64,000 nt of DNA from SAR324 cluster bacterium (GTDB lineage Bacteria; SAR324; NAC60-12). The notes beneath the pieces were generated by a model, which saw only the letters and a program-made list of their open reading frames with translations, was not told the DNA's origin and did no database searches. Location of the stretch: NCBI GenBank assembly GCA_014382365.1, contig JACNJW010000049.1:32543-96542 (forward strand), written 5' to 3'. Positions within the stretch are counted from its first letter, which is position 1, and the number at the start of each line of letters is the position of its first letter. This document shows, piece by piece, positions 17,860-26,335 of this stretch. A program made the position numbers and the translations under genes.

Positions 17860-18812
17860 TTAGCCAACATCGGTTCATCTTTAATGAGTAATATAAGGGG
17901 AAAATAATCATGAAAAATACCATCTTGATTGTTGGTGCAACAGGAATGTTAGGAGAACCCGTTGCTCGGCGCTTGAAGGAAGATGGCTTCTCTGTGCGCA
18001 TCATGGCAAGAGAAATTGATAAAGCACGGGAGCTGTTTGATGAGTCTTTCGAGATTGTAAAGGGAGACGTAATGAATACCGATAGCATGGAATCAGCTTT
18101 CAATGGCTGCTTTGGTGTTCATGTAAGTCTTTCAGGGGAGATAGAACAAGTGGGTACGGAGAATGTCGCTTCTGCGGCTCGCAGAAAAGGACTTGAGCGG
18201 ATTACATATATTTCGGGAACATCAGTTACAGAAGATACTGCATGGTTTCCCCAGACCAAACGAAAGCTCCTGGCTGAAAAAGCTATAAGAGAAAGCGGGG
18301 TTCCCTATTGCATTTTTTGTCCAACATGGTTCATGGAGTCCCTGCCAAAATGGGTGAAAGGGTCCAAGGCCTTTGTATTTGGAAAGCAGCCTAATTTATA
18401 CCATTTGGTAGCCGCTGATGATTACTCAAGAATGGTTTCTACTTCTTATCAGCTTGAGGAAGCCGCAAACAAGAGGCTATTTATTCATGGTCCGGAGGGT
18501 TTCCTTTTTCATGACGCCCTAAGGAAATATTGCTCTGTGTTCCATCCCGAAATCACGAAACTATCAACAATGCCATACTGGCTTGCAAGCATTATAGCTA
18601 CTTTAGGTAGCAAGAAAGAGATGAAATTTGCAAGTGGATTGATGGCATTTTTTGAGAAAGTTGGTGAAAGAGAAGATCCAACCGAAGCTAATCGTATTTT
18701 GGGCGAGCCAAAAATAGTATTAGATGAATGGCTTGGGGAAACAAAGACCAATTCGGTGAAGGCTAACATAAAAATCCAGCCGACGCAAAAGGCGCGCGGC
18801 TGAAACGCTACG
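17860..18812 (+). mobile_element. Candidate integron gene cassette carrying an NmrA-like gene
   Basis: The segment has the structure of an integron cassette: a 5' boundary TTAGCC at 17860-17865, a 44-bp leader, one gene in the same direction, and an attC-like site overlapping the gene's 3' end. On excision the G at 18812 would join TTAGCC to make GTTAGCC, the exact complement of the inverse core GGCTAAC at 18761-18767, as expected for a true cassette. No integrase gene and no second clear attC is seen in the window, so this may be an isolated insertion. Confidence 0.55.
17910..18803 (+). CDS. NmrA-like NAD(P)-binding atypical SDR family protein
   Basis: The 297-residue protein begins KNTILIVGATGMLGEPVARRLKEDGF, a Rossmann GxxGxxG nucleotide-binding motif, and continues with the atypical SDR layout of NmrA/HSCARG-type proteins (EIVKGDVMNTDSMESAFNGC, YISGTSVTEDTAWF, YCIFCPTWFMESLPKW). 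It lacks the classical YxxxK catalytic pair in its usual place. Function could be redox sensing or reduction of an unknown substrate. The last residues (IQPTQKARG) are translated from the attC-like site, which is common for cassette genes. A ribosome site AAGGGGA precedes the ATG. Its context differs from that of its neighbours, consistent with acquisition. Confidence 0.8.
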   Translation: MKNTILIVGATGMLGEPVARRLKEDGFSVRIMAREIDKARELFDESFEIVKGDVMNTDSMESAFNGCFGVHVSLSGEIEQVGTENVASAARRKGLERITYISGTSVTEDTAWFPQTKRKLLAEKAIRESGVPYCIFCPTWFMESLPKWVKGSKAFVFGKQPNLYHLVAADDYSRMVSTSYQLEEAANKRLFIHGPEGFLFHDALRKYCSVFHPEITKLSTMPYWLASIIATLGSKKEMKFASGLMAFFEKVGEREDPTEANRILGEPKIVLDEWLGETKTNSVKANIKIQPTQKARG

Positions 18813-18818
18813 TTACTC
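18761..18818 (+). other. attC-like recombination site
   Basis: GGCTAAC (18761-18767) acts as inverse core, CAGCCG (18777-18782) and CGGCTG (18797-18802) form the inner inverted arms with near-complementary CGC/GCG extensions, and GTTACTC (18812-18818) stands at the core position. Order and spacing are those of short integron attC sites; the 3' core is a poor match to GTTRRRY because it belongs to the downstream flank. Confidence 0.55.
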
Positions 18819-18850
18819 GGAACACACACCTTTTGAGATGATAAACACAA

Positions 18851-19489
18851 ATGTTTGATTACACTATAGCCCATTGGGGCGCTTTCTTTACTGCAGCGAT
18901 TTTATTGAACCTCTCACCAGGACCTGATATCGTTTTTATTCTTGCACAAACAGCAAAAAATGGTCAACGTTCCGGATTTTCCGCCATGTTTGGAATTTGG
19001 AGCGGTGCTTTTTTGCATGTGTTGCTGGCGACGGTTGGGTTATCAGCTGTTTTAGCTACATCAGCTACTGCTTTTTCATTCGTAAAATGGGTTGGTGCGT
19101 TGTATCTAATCTGGTTAGGTATTCAGTCTTTTAGATCAGATGGTGCGACTTATTCCTCCGATACAGAAGTAAAGCAATTATCGAACATCAAGATTTTTCA
19201 ACAAGGTATTTTAGTGGCAGTACTGAATCCTAAAGTTGCAGTATTCTTTCTAGCCTTCCTGCCTCAATTTGTGGTTGATGGTGCAGGTCCAGTCAGAGCT
19301 CAGTTGTTTCTACATGGATCACTGATCATTGTAGTTGCGGCATTCATCGAACCTCCTTTGGTTATTCTAGGAGCAAATTTATCGAGATATCTCAGCCAAA
19401 ATTCTCGGGTTGCTGCTTGGATGGACCGTGGTTTAGGCTCATTATTCATTGGTTTAGGTGTTCGTTTGGCCTTAAGTGAGCGTTCGTGA
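18851..19489 (+). CDS. LysE/RhtB family amino-acid exporter
   Basis: This 212-residue membrane protein has about six hydrophobic segments and the family signature LNLSPGPDIVFILAQTAKNGQRSGFSAMFGIWSGAF at residues 19-55, followed by the NPKVAVFFLAFLPQFV motif. Family members export amino acids such as homoserine, threonine or lysine. It starts 38 bp after the attC-like site and could itself have been captured with the cassette, but I see no convincing attC at its 3' end. The next gene is an SHMT homologue, so an amino-acid product is a plausible cargo. Confidence 0.88.
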   Translation: MFDYTIAHWGAFFTAAILLNLSPGPDIVFILAQTAKNGQRSGFSAMFGIWSGAFLHVLLATVGLSAVLATSATAFSFVKWVGALYLIWLGIQSFRSDGATYSSDTEVKQLSNIKIFQQGILVAVLNPKVAVFFLAFLPQFVVDGAGPVRAQLFLHGSLIIVVAAFIEPPLVILGANLSRYLSQNSRVAAWMDRGLGSLFIGLGVRLALSERS

Positions 19490-19637
19490 ATCAAGTGTAC
19501 TAACAAGTGCAAGTGGTTTGACAATAAGATACTAAGAAAAAATATTTGTACAATCCACTTCGTAATATTTACTCAAGTTAACATTGTAGATCTGCTTGGA
19601 AAAACCTTTCTTAAGACTATTGCTCAACGAAAAAACA

Positions 19638-20900
19638 ATGAAAAACTTAGAACGAGACGATCCTCAAATTCTTGAATTAATTTTGCAAGAAGAAGAAAGA
19701 ATAGAAAACACCATAGATCTTGTCTCATCTGAAACTCATACCCCCAAGTCGATTCTTGAGGAAATGGGGTCAGTGCTGAATCATAAAACGATAGAGGGTT
19801 ATCCCGGGAAGCGCTACCACGCCGGTTGTGAGTATGTTGATGTTATTGAAAATCTGGCTATTGACAGAATGAAAGAACTCTTTCAAGCAGAACATGCGAA
19901 TGTTCAGCCTCATACAGGTTCGGCTGCCAACTTTGCTGTCTATTTTTCGGCCCTTGATGTTGGTGATAAGATTTTAGCGATGAATCTTTCTCACGGAGGC
20001 CATTTGACACATGGTCACTTTGCCTCGGTCACCAGTAAGTGTTTTAATTTTCAGCATTATAATGTTGATTTAGAAACTGAGTTAATCGATTATGAGGCTT
20101 TGGCAGTGCAGGCTAAAGAAGTCAGACCAAAAATGATAGTGGCCGGCGCCAGTTCATATCCGAGACTGATTGATTATGAAAGGATGTCGAAAATAGCCAA
20201 GTCAGTAGGTGCGTTCCTGTTTGTTGATATGGCACATATTGCAGGTTTGGTTGCCGCCGGACTGATTCCAAGTCCGGTTAGCTATGCCGACTTTGTTTCA
20301 TTTACTACATTTAAAACTATGACAGGCGGCAGAGGAGGAGTTATTCTTTGCAAAAAAGAATATGCTGATGCAGTTGATAAAGCTGTATTTCCGGGAACCC
20401 AGGGAACAAGTGCAGTCAGTAATATTGCAGGAAAAGCAACAATTGCGAAACTTGCTAAAGAAGCTAATTTTATTGATGTACAACGCAAAACTCTTGACAA
20501 CGCGAAATTGCTTGCTGCAGAACTTGCAGAAAAAAATTATCGTTTAGTTGGTGGAGGAACAGATACCCATCAAGTTGTCGTTGATGTTACCACCAAAGGG
20601 TTGAGTGGTTCACTAGCAGAAAAAACCCTTGAATCGATAGGAATTATTACTAACAGAAACTATATTCCTAAAGATACGGGAAAAAGTGCCAGCGGCTTAC
20701 GCCTTGGGACAGGCCCAATATCTGTTAGAGGAATCGAAAAGGAAAATGTTATTCAAATTGCAAATATAATTGATAAGGCCTTGATGAATGGAGATAATCA
20801 GCAAGTGCTGGAAAAATTAAAGACAGAAGTTTCTGAAATATGCAAACAATTTCCTGTTTACAATAAAACTGATGCAGTTTATAGTAACCGAATAGACTAG
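19638..20900 (+). CDS. Serine hydroxymethyltransferase homologue with altered active site
   Basis: The 420-residue protein aligns without gaps in the first 225 residues with SHMT as I recall E. coli GlyA, at a constant offset of four. Conserved are Ser31, Glu53, Asp196, His199 and the PLP lysine Lys225. Three catalytic-site positions differ: Thr51 for Tyr55, His61 for Tyr65 and Phe224 for His228. The fold and PLP chemistry are therefore kept, but hydroxymethyl transfer from serine to folate may be changed to another aldol-type reaction or substrate. I prefer the ATG at 19638; an upstream TTG at 19596 would add 14 residues. A YCII-domain gene follows 52 bp later and ends at a terminator. Confidence 0.85.
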   Translation: MKNLERDDPQILELILQEEERIENTIDLVSSETHTPKSILEEMGSVLNHKTIEGYPGKRYHAGCEYVDVIENLAIDRMKELFQAEHANVQPHTGSAANFAVYFSALDVGDKILAMNLSHGGHLTHGHFASVTSKCFNFQHYNVDLETELIDYEALAVQAKEVRPKMIVAGASSYPRLIDYERMSKIAKSVGAFLFVDMAHIAGLVAAGLIPSPVSYADFVSFTTFKTMTGGRGGVILCKKEYADAVDKAVFPGTQGTSAVSNIAGKATIAKLAKEANFIDVQRKTLDNAKLLAAELAEKNYRLVGGGTDTHQVVVDVTTKGLSGSLAEKTLESIGIITNRNYIPKDTGKSASGLRLGTGPISVRGIEKENVIQIANIIDKALMNGDNQQVLEKLKTEVSEICKQFPVYNKTDAVYSNRID

Positions 20901-20952
20901 CGTTTCAGTAAATTATTTTTGCAACAATAAATTTTAAAATCAGGAGGTACAA

Positions 20953-21270
20953 TTGGCTAAATACGTTATTGTTTATCTGGGTGGAAATCAACCAACCACA
21001 CCAGAGGAAGGTCAGCAGCATATGGCGAAATATATGGAATGGCTGTCAGCATTGGGAGAATCAGCAATTAGTCCTGCTAATCCACTCAAGAACACAAGTA
21101 CAGTGAAATCTGATGGAACTGTTAGTTCCGGAGGAACAACGACAATGTCTGGTTACACCATAATAGAAGCAGAATCTATGGAGTCAGCACTTTCTACCGC
21201 CAAGGCCTGCCCTTTTCTTGAAATTGGAGGTACGCTGGAAGTTTCAGAATTAATGCAGATGCCGGGTTAA
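20953..21270 (+). CDS. YCII-related (DGPF-type) domain protein
   Basis: This 105-residue protein has the ferredoxin-like size and pattern of YCII/DGPF proteins (KYVIVYLGGNQPTTPEEGQQHMAKYMEWLSALGES, GYTIIEAESMESALSTAKACPFLEIGGTLEVSEL). Such proteins are small, often dimeric and of uncertain function. The start is TTG at 20953, chosen because a perfect AGGAGG lies six bases before it. It appears cotranscribed with the SHMT homologue and is closed by the terminator at 21323-21369. Confidence 0.8.
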   Translation: MAKYVIVYLGGNQPTTPEEGQQHMAKYMEWLSALGESAISPANPLKNTSTVKSDGTVSSGGTTTMSGYTIIEAESMESALSTAKACPFLEIGGTLEVSELMQMPG

Positions 21271-21322
21271 TAATTATTTTATTAAAATTCAGGGGCCGAA
21301 AATGCTCTCATAAAATATTCTG

Positions 21323-21369
21323 AAAGCTGTCTCGTTCTCACTGTTGAGCGGGACGGCTTTTATTTTTTG
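21323..21369 (+). terminator. Rho-independent terminator
   Basis: A long stem beginning AAGCTGTC and ending GGACGGCTT, with some G-U pairs and a small bulge, is followed by TTTATTTTTT. It ends the SHMT-homologue/YCII unit. Confidence 0.75.
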
Positions 21370-21405
21370 AGCTACAATATGGTATTTTCCTATGAGGAGT
21401 AGTAT

Positions 21406-21813
21406 ATGATTTGGGCACGTATCAACACAGTCGTCTTTCTATTGTTACTAAACTTTTCGTTATCGGCCTCTGGTACTGAGCTCCCTCCAAAAATTATGCT
21501 GGACGGTATGTCCTTTCAGGGAGAACTCAAGGTGGTAAATGGATTCTTTACATGGATAAGTGTTGATGACACCATTGTATTCGAAGAAGGTAACTTCTTT
21601 TGGAGCTCAGGTGTGGATGGTGGCTATAAACCTGTTCCTTATAAAATTGAGCTAAAGAATGCAAAAATAATTTTCACGGTGCACTCTGGTCGTGAAGAAG
21701 GAGATTACGTAGATTGGACAGGTTTCTATGATGGAGGATCTCTTGATAACGTTACTGCAGTTTGGACCAGGGTGGAAAAAATTATTTTTATGATCTTTTG
21801 TTGCCACCTATAG
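21406..21813 (+). CDS. Predicted secreted protein, possibly frameshifted at its C-terminus
   Basis: The 135-residue product starts with a signal peptide (INTVVFLLLLNFSLSASG) with likely cleavage near residue 22. The mature part is beta-rich (FTWISVDDTIVFEEGNFFWSSG) and may be periplasmic; I do not recognise a family. The last 12 residues (IIFMIFCCHL) look unlike the rest. They follow a run of six A at 21776-21781; one more A would give VEKNYFYDLLLPPIVIF and a stop at 21839, a more protein-like ending. This could be a sequencing error, slippage or a true mutation. The ATG follows a GAGGAG site. Confidence 0.6.
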   Translation: MIWARINTVVFLLLLNFSLSASGTELPPKIMLDGMSFQGELKVVNGFFTWISVDDTIVFEEGNFFWSSGVDGGYKPVPYKIELKNAKIIFTVHSGREEGDYVDWTGFYDGGSLDNVTAVWTRVEKIIFMIFCCHL

Positions 21814-21906
21814 TGATCTTCAAATTTGTAGCGGAGTAAATTGAGTCAAACAGACTAGTCTACTCAAGGTTATTGATTTTAAAAGTAATTGCAAAATAGA
21901 GAAATA

Positions 21907-22419
21907 ATGATGAACAAAACAATTGCGGTGATTGGCAGTTCGAGGAGAAATGGCAACACAGGAAAACTGATTGACTTGATTGCCGCAGATTTGAAAATAG
22001 ATGTTATTGATTTAACTACAAAAAATATTTCTCCTTATGATTATGATCATCAAAACATTGGTGATGATTATTTGCTGTTAATGGATCATCTCTTAAAATT
22101 TGAAAATATAATTTTCGTTTCACCGGTATATTGGTATTCCATGAGTGCTCAGATGAAAATTTTCATTGATAGAATGTCTGATTTATTGGCCCTTGAAGAA
22201 TTAAAGGACAGAGGCAGGAAACTTAGAACCAAGACAGGATATGTGGTTAGTACTTCCATAAGTGAACAGGTTGAAGATTCATTCATTGACTCGTTTAAAA
22301 ATACCTTTGCATATTTAGGGATGAATTACGGCGGTTTTATTCATGTTGACTGCAAAGATGGTTTTAAACCGGAAAGTTGCCGCAGCGATGTTGAAGATTT
22401 TGTAAATAAATTTAAATAA
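21907..22419 (+). CDS. NAD(P)H-dependent FMN reductase-like flavodoxin-fold protein
   Basis: This protein of about 170 residues shows the FMN phosphate-binding loop GSSRRNGNTGKLID near the N-terminus and the family segment IIFVSPVYWYSMSAQMKIFIDRM at mid-length. Enzymes of this type reduce flavins, quinones or azo compounds with NAD(P)H in the cytoplasm. I start it at the double ATG (21907/21910) rather than an upstream TTG because the conserved beta-strand begins there. It precedes the alpha/beta hydrolase gene by 12 bp, suggesting cotranscription. Confidence 0.85.
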   Translation: MMNKTIAVIGSSRRNGNTGKLIDLIAADLKIDVIDLTTKNISPYDYDHQNIGDDYLLLMDHLLKFENIIFVSPVYWYSMSAQMKIFIDRMSDLLALEELKDRGRKLRTKTGYVVSTSISEQVEDSFIDSFKNTFAYLGMNYGGFIHVDCKDGFKPESCRSDVEDFVNKFK

Positions 22420-22431
22420 TATGGAGAAAAA

Positions 22432-23274
22432 ATGAAACATCAGGAAGGGGTTTTTAAAGGAGTTCGGGATAACAGCATTTTTTACCAATACTGGTTACCG
22501 GATGGAGAGCCAAAAGCAATCTTATTGGTTGTTCATGGACTGGCTGAACACTGTGGCAGATATATGAACCTAGTCAATTATTTTGTTCCTGCAGGTTTTG
22601 CGGTATTTGGACTTGATCACATTGGACATGGGAAATCGGCGGGAGAAAGAGTGTACGTGGAAAGTTTTGAAGATTATACACAAACTCTCAAAGAATATCT
22701 GGCTATGATCCATGAGTGGCAACCGGCAAAACAAGTGTTTTTATTTGGTCACAGTATGGGTGGCTTAATTGCTGCTGCGTATCTGCTGGAAAATCAGGAT
22801 GAATTTTCTGGTGTAGTGCTTTCCGGACCAAGTATTAAAGTGCCTGCCAATATCTCAAAAGCCACTATCATGATTGCAAATTTGCTTTCAATTCTGATTC
22901 CCAAAGCAGGACTAGTTAAATTGGAAGCTGATGGTATCAGCAGTGATCCGGAAGTTGTGGAGGCCTATATCAATGATAATTTGGTGTACTCCGGTAAAAC
23001 CACAGCACGACTTGGCGCTGAATTGATCAAAACCATGAAAAACGTTACAGCAGAAGCAGCAAAGATTAGTTTGCCTTTGATGGTTGTGCAGGGTAGTGCA
23101 GACATTTTAGTAGATCCCAGTGGTGCCCAGTTGATTTATGATTTGGTAAGCTCTGAAGATAAAACAATAAAAATTTATGAAGGATTTTTCCACGAAGTCT
23201 TCAATGAACCAAAGCATGAGTTGGTTCTTAATGATATCGGAACATGGCTTGAAAAACATCTCGGCACAGAATAA
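22432..23274 (+). CDS. Alpha/beta hydrolase of the monoacylglycerol lipase type
   Basis: The 280-residue protein has the complete triad expected of lysophospholipase/monoacylglycerol lipases: Ser108 in GHSMGG, Asp224 in GSADILVD and His254 in EGFFHEVF, plus the oxyanion segment VVHGLAEHCGRY and LDHIGHGKS. It probably hydrolyses monoacylglycerols or lysophospholipids in the cytoplasm. It has no signal peptide. It follows the flavodoxin-like gene closely; the next gene is separated by about 107 bp. Confidence 0.88.
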   Translation: MKHQEGVFKGVRDNSIFYQYWLPDGEPKAILLVVHGLAEHCGRYMNLVNYFVPAGFAVFGLDHIGHGKSAGERVYVESFEDYTQTLKEYLAMIHEWQPAKQVFLFGHSMGGLIAAAYLLENQDEFSGVVLSGPSIKVPANISKATIMIANLLSILIPKAGLVKLEADGISSDPEVVEAYINDNLVYSGKTTARLGAELIKTMKNVTAEAAKISLPLMVVQGSADILVDPSGAQLIYDLVSSEDKTIKIYEGFFHEVFNEPKHELVLNDIGTWLEKHLGTE

Positions 23275-23381
23275 TGCAATAAAGCCGGCAAATAATGACA
23301 ATTGTGGTGATAAAAATATAAGTCCTGATTGTTGATCAGGTAACATAATTTCAGCATAACTGTACTCAATCTTTTCATAAC

Positions 23382-24776
23382 ATGAAAAATTCAAAAAACA
23401 AGTTGCCTGCAGCTTCAGAAGGAGAAAGCAACATCTCAGCAATGCGTACGGAATGGGAGGAAAACAACCATAATTCAAAAACAAGAACAATACTTAAGGA
23501 AGATGCCAGTTACTTTCTCAGCCAATCCGTATCCAGTCCCTGTTTATCTGTGATCAGTAAAGCAGAAGGTGCTTACATCGAAGATACAAACGGTCGTCGT
23601 TATCTTGATTTTCACGGCAATAATGTGCATCACATCGGCTACGGTCATCCCAAACTGAAAAAAGCGATTTCAGAACAAATGGATTCTCTGCCTTTTGCAC
23701 CGCGAAGATTTGCCTGTGAATCCGCACTTGCGCTTGCAAAGAAACTGGTTGAAATTGCTCCAGGCGATCTTTCCAAGGTCTTATTCACGACAGGAGGATC
23801 GGATGCGATTGAGGTGGCACTGAAAATTTCACGAGCGGCGACCGGTCGGCACAAAACAATTTCATTTTGGGATGCCTTTCATGGAGCAGGATTTGGAGCA
23901 GCTTCCGTTGGTGGAGAACAACTTTTCCGTTCACATCTTATCGGTCCGCTGCTTTCCGGAACAGAGCATGTGGCGCCTTTTGCCTGTTACCGCTGTCCAT
24001 ACGGTTATCCAGACCTGAATGGTGAAGCGCAACTTGAAATCTGCCAGACTACCTGTGCCAATTTTGTCCGCTATGTACTGGAAAAGGAAGGGGATGTGGC
24101 TGCTGTGATTGCAGAACCGGCGAGGGCAGTACCATACATTCCACCACCCGGATACTGGAAAATGGTGAGGCAGGCCTGCAATGATCATGGAACTTTGTTG
24201 ATCTTTGATGAGATTCCGACTGGTCTTGGCAAGACAGGTAAAATGTTTGCCTGCGAACATGAAGACGTGGTTCCTGATATGCTGGTTTTAGGAAAAGCTC
24301 TTGGTGGTGGAATTTTACCTGTTGCTGCCGTACTTGCCAAAGCTGAACTTGATGTTGGCGGCGAGTTTGCCTTTGGACATTATACTCATGAAAAAAATCC
24401 TGTAACCGCAAAAGCCGCCCTGACGACTATTAAAATAATCGAGCAGGAAGGCATGGTTGAGAATGCTGAGGTACAAGGGAAATATTTGCTTGAAAAACTC
24501 AACCTGTTGAAAACTAAACACAGTACAATAGGAGATGTCCGCGGGCGCGGATTATTGATTGGAGTTGAACTTGTGCTCAATCAGAAAGAAAAAACTCCGG
24601 CTAACGAATTGGCGGAAGCTGTACTGTATCGCTGTCTCAGCAAGGGGCTGTCATTTAAACTTACAATGGGCAATGTGATGACGCTCACACCTCCATTGAT
24701 GATCAATAAAGAGCAAATAGATATAGCTTTGGAAATCATTGAGCAAAGCCTGAGTGAGGCAGAACAGACACTCTGA
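23382..24776 (+). CDS. Class III PLP-dependent aminotransferase-fold enzyme, PbfA-like
   Basis: The 464-residue protein has the class III aminotransferase fold with the PLP lysine at Lys305 (VLGKALGGG) and the Asp of IFDEIPTGLGKTG. The motifs FHGNNVHHIGYGHP, LPFAPRRFACE and SFWDAFHGAGFGAASVGGE are those I associate with PbfA, the (R)-1-hydroxy-2-aminoethylphosphonate ammonia-lyase of bacterial phosphonate breakdown, rather than with ordinary omega-transaminases. An aminoethylphosphonate-type ABC importer lies about 35 kb downstream, which fits. A CxxC-rich insert (CYRCPYGYPDLNG) is noticeable. The function is an inference; a transaminase role remains possible. Confidence 0.75.
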   Translation: MKNSKNKLPAASEGESNISAMRTEWEENNHNSKTRTILKEDASYFLSQSVSSPCLSVISKAEGAYIEDTNGRRYLDFHGNNVHHIGYGHPKLKKAISEQMDSLPFAPRRFACESALALAKKLVEIAPGDLSKVLFTTGGSDAIEVALKISRAATGRHKTISFWDAFHGAGFGAASVGGEQLFRSHLIGPLLSGTEHVAPFACYRCPYGYPDLNGEAQLEICQTTCANFVRYVLEKEGDVAAVIAEPARAVPYIPPPGYWKMVRQACNDHGTLLIFDEIPTGLGKTGKMFACEHEDVVPDMLVLGKALGGGILPVAAVLAKAELDVGGEFAFGHYTHEKNPVTAKAALTTIKIIEQEGMVENAEVQGKYLLEKLNLLKTKHSTIGDVRGRGLLIGVELVLNQKEKTPANELAEAVLYRCLSKGLSFKLTMGNVMTLTPPLMINKEQIDIALEIIEQSLSEAEQTL

Positions 24777-24812
24777 AATGCGAGAAATGAAAACTAAACA
24801 AATGAGGAATTA

Positions 24813-25304
24813 ATGATAAAATTATTATATATTTCCATAATATTGACAGTCAGCTTTTTGGTTCCATTTGAGTTATTATCTTCGGAAAAGCAGCCGACTG
24901 TTCGAATGCGCGTACTGGCCTCTCACATTGCAAATAAAATCGTGACTGCAGCAGTTAGTGTCTGTGCTAAAAGAGGTTATCTGGTTTCTGCAGCAGTTGT
25001 GGACCGAAATGGTAATCTTGCTGCTTTTTTGCGGAACCCACTCTCCGGACCACATACGATTAAAGTTAGTCAACGCAAGGCTTACTCAGCTGCAACTCTG
25101 AGAGCCTCTACTAAACAAATGGCAGCCAGAAGTGACCTCAATTTTGCACCGGATATTTTGTTAATTGTTGGTGGAGTTCCAATTAAATTTTCAGGCAAAT
25201 TTTATGGAGGGGTTGCTGTTGCAGGTGCAAAGCCAGAAATCGATGAAGAATGTGCGCAGGCCGGAATTGATGCAGTTGCAGATATTATGGATTTTGCAGA
25301 CTGA
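24813..25304 (+). CDS. GlcG/HbpS family heme-binding-like protein, exported
   Basis: This 163-residue protein has an N-terminal signal (YISIILTVSFLVPFELLS) and a GlcG/HbpS domain with the usual SAAVVDRNGNLAAFLRN, SQRKAYSAAT and GGVAVAGAKPEIDEECAQAGI segments. Members bind heme or small organic ligands, and secreted versions such as HbpS act in heme sensing. It is 36 bp after the PbfA-like gene and may be cotranscribed. The ligand is not known. Confidence 0.82.
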   Translation: MIKLLYISIILTVSFLVPFELLSSEKQPTVRMRVLASHIANKIVTAAVSVCAKRGYLVSAAVVDRNGNLAAFLRNPLSGPHTIKVSQRKAYSAATLRASTKQMAARSDLNFAPDILLIVGGVPIKFSGKFYGGVAVAGAKPEIDEECAQAGIDAVADIMDFAD

Positions 25305-25342
25305 ATTTAAAAAACATTATTTAAAGAAAAATCAATAATTAA

Positions 25343-26080
25343 TTATTCCGGTTTTTTTGCAAGAGATAGAATTTGTTTCCGGACTTCCTGCATTAGAATA
25401 TCCCGTTCTGCTTCGGAATAATTTGCAGCATCAATTGGAGTTCCAACATGAGCTTCAATCTTTTGTCCTAAACTAAAATCCCAACTGTCCGGTGGCATTA
25501 TTCTTTCCGTTCCTCTAATACCAACTGGAATAATGATCGATTCTGTCTGAATTGCAAGCATAAATCCACCCTTTTTAAATTCTCTCAGCTTAGCATCGCG
25601 GCTCCTGGTGCCTTCAGGTGCAACATAAATCATGACTCCACTCTTCATTTTGTCTTTGGCAGTTTCCATTGATTCCATTGATTTTTCATGATCAGAACGG
25701 TCAATCGAAATAAATTCTGCAGTTTTCATGGCTCTGCCCCAAAGAGGAATCCGAAAGAGTTCTTTTTTTCCTATCATTCGTAAACTGCTGCCTTCCGGAA
25801 TTGACATATACAATAACGGAATGTCGTAGTAACTTTGATGGTTACTCATTAAAATATAACTGCGTCCGGATTCCAGTTTGAGGGGAGTATTGTTCTGGAC
25901 TTTGTAGCTGGCCTGAACTAATGTGAGTACTTGTCGGGCCCAGGAGTGCAGCATTTTGTTGGCTGTCTCTCTGCTCAACATTCCTTTATATGCAGATGTC
26001 AGTGCGAGAAAACTTATTCTGAGTGTATAATATATTGCAGAAAAAAGTATCAGGAGTCTTTTGAAAAAATGTTCTTTCAT
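25343..26080 (-). CDS. plsC: 1-acyl-sn-glycerol-3-phosphate acyltransferase family protein
   Basis: The 245-residue protein has an N-terminal membrane anchor and the PlsC motifs in order: NHQSYYDIPLL (catalytic HX4D), GKKELFRIPLWGRAM, and APEGTRSRD (EGTR). It would transfer an acyl chain to lysophosphatidate in phospholipid synthesis at the inner membrane. It is convergent with the GlcG-like gene (38 bp) and divergent from the molybdopterin oxidoreductase. More than one PlsC paralogue is common in bacteria, so it need not be the essential copy. Confidence 0.88.
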   Translation of the reverse strand: MKEHFFKRLLILFSAIYYTLRISFLALTSAYKGMLSRETANKMLHSWARQVLTLVQASYKVQNNTPLKLESGRSYILMSNHQSYYDIPLLYMSIPEGSSLRMIGKKELFRIPLWGRAMKTAEFISIDRSDHEKSMESMETAKDKMKSGVMIYVAPEGTRSRDAKLREFKKGGFMLAIQTESIIIPVGIRGTERIMPPDSWDFSLGQKIEAHVGTPIDAANYSEAERDILMQEVRKQILSLAKKPE

Positions 26081-26270
26081 CCTCTAATGATCGCTCAACA
26101 TTTGTTTATTCTCAAGTTGGATCTGGATAAAGTACTTTGGGTTAGTCTTAGCTGTTTTCTTATAAAGTCATAAATAATTTGATTGAATTTGAAAAAATGA
26201 ATATTATAAGAAATTAATAACAAATTGATACTGATTACATACTTTTAACTTTAACTGTGGTAGTAGAATT

Positions 26271-26291
26271 AGCACCTTGGTACAAGGTGCT
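26271..26291. promoter_or_regulatory. Perfect palindrome upstream of the molybdopterin oxidoreductase
   Basis: AGCACCTTG and CAAGGTGCT are perfect 9-bp arms around a 3-bp centre. No U-run follows on either strand, so this is an operator rather than a terminator. It ends 29 bp before a perfect TATAAT at 26321-26326, a place suited to an activator or repressor dimer. Confidence 0.55.
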
Positions 26292-26335
26292 TGAAATTCT
26301 GCAGAGGACATTTTTTACTCTATAATAAAACAATT

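Noticed and set aside
18813..19500. LysE gene as a second integron cassette
   Set aside because: The sequence after its stop has TACTAAC and short CAAGTG repeats but no paired inner arms or core that would make a believable attC.
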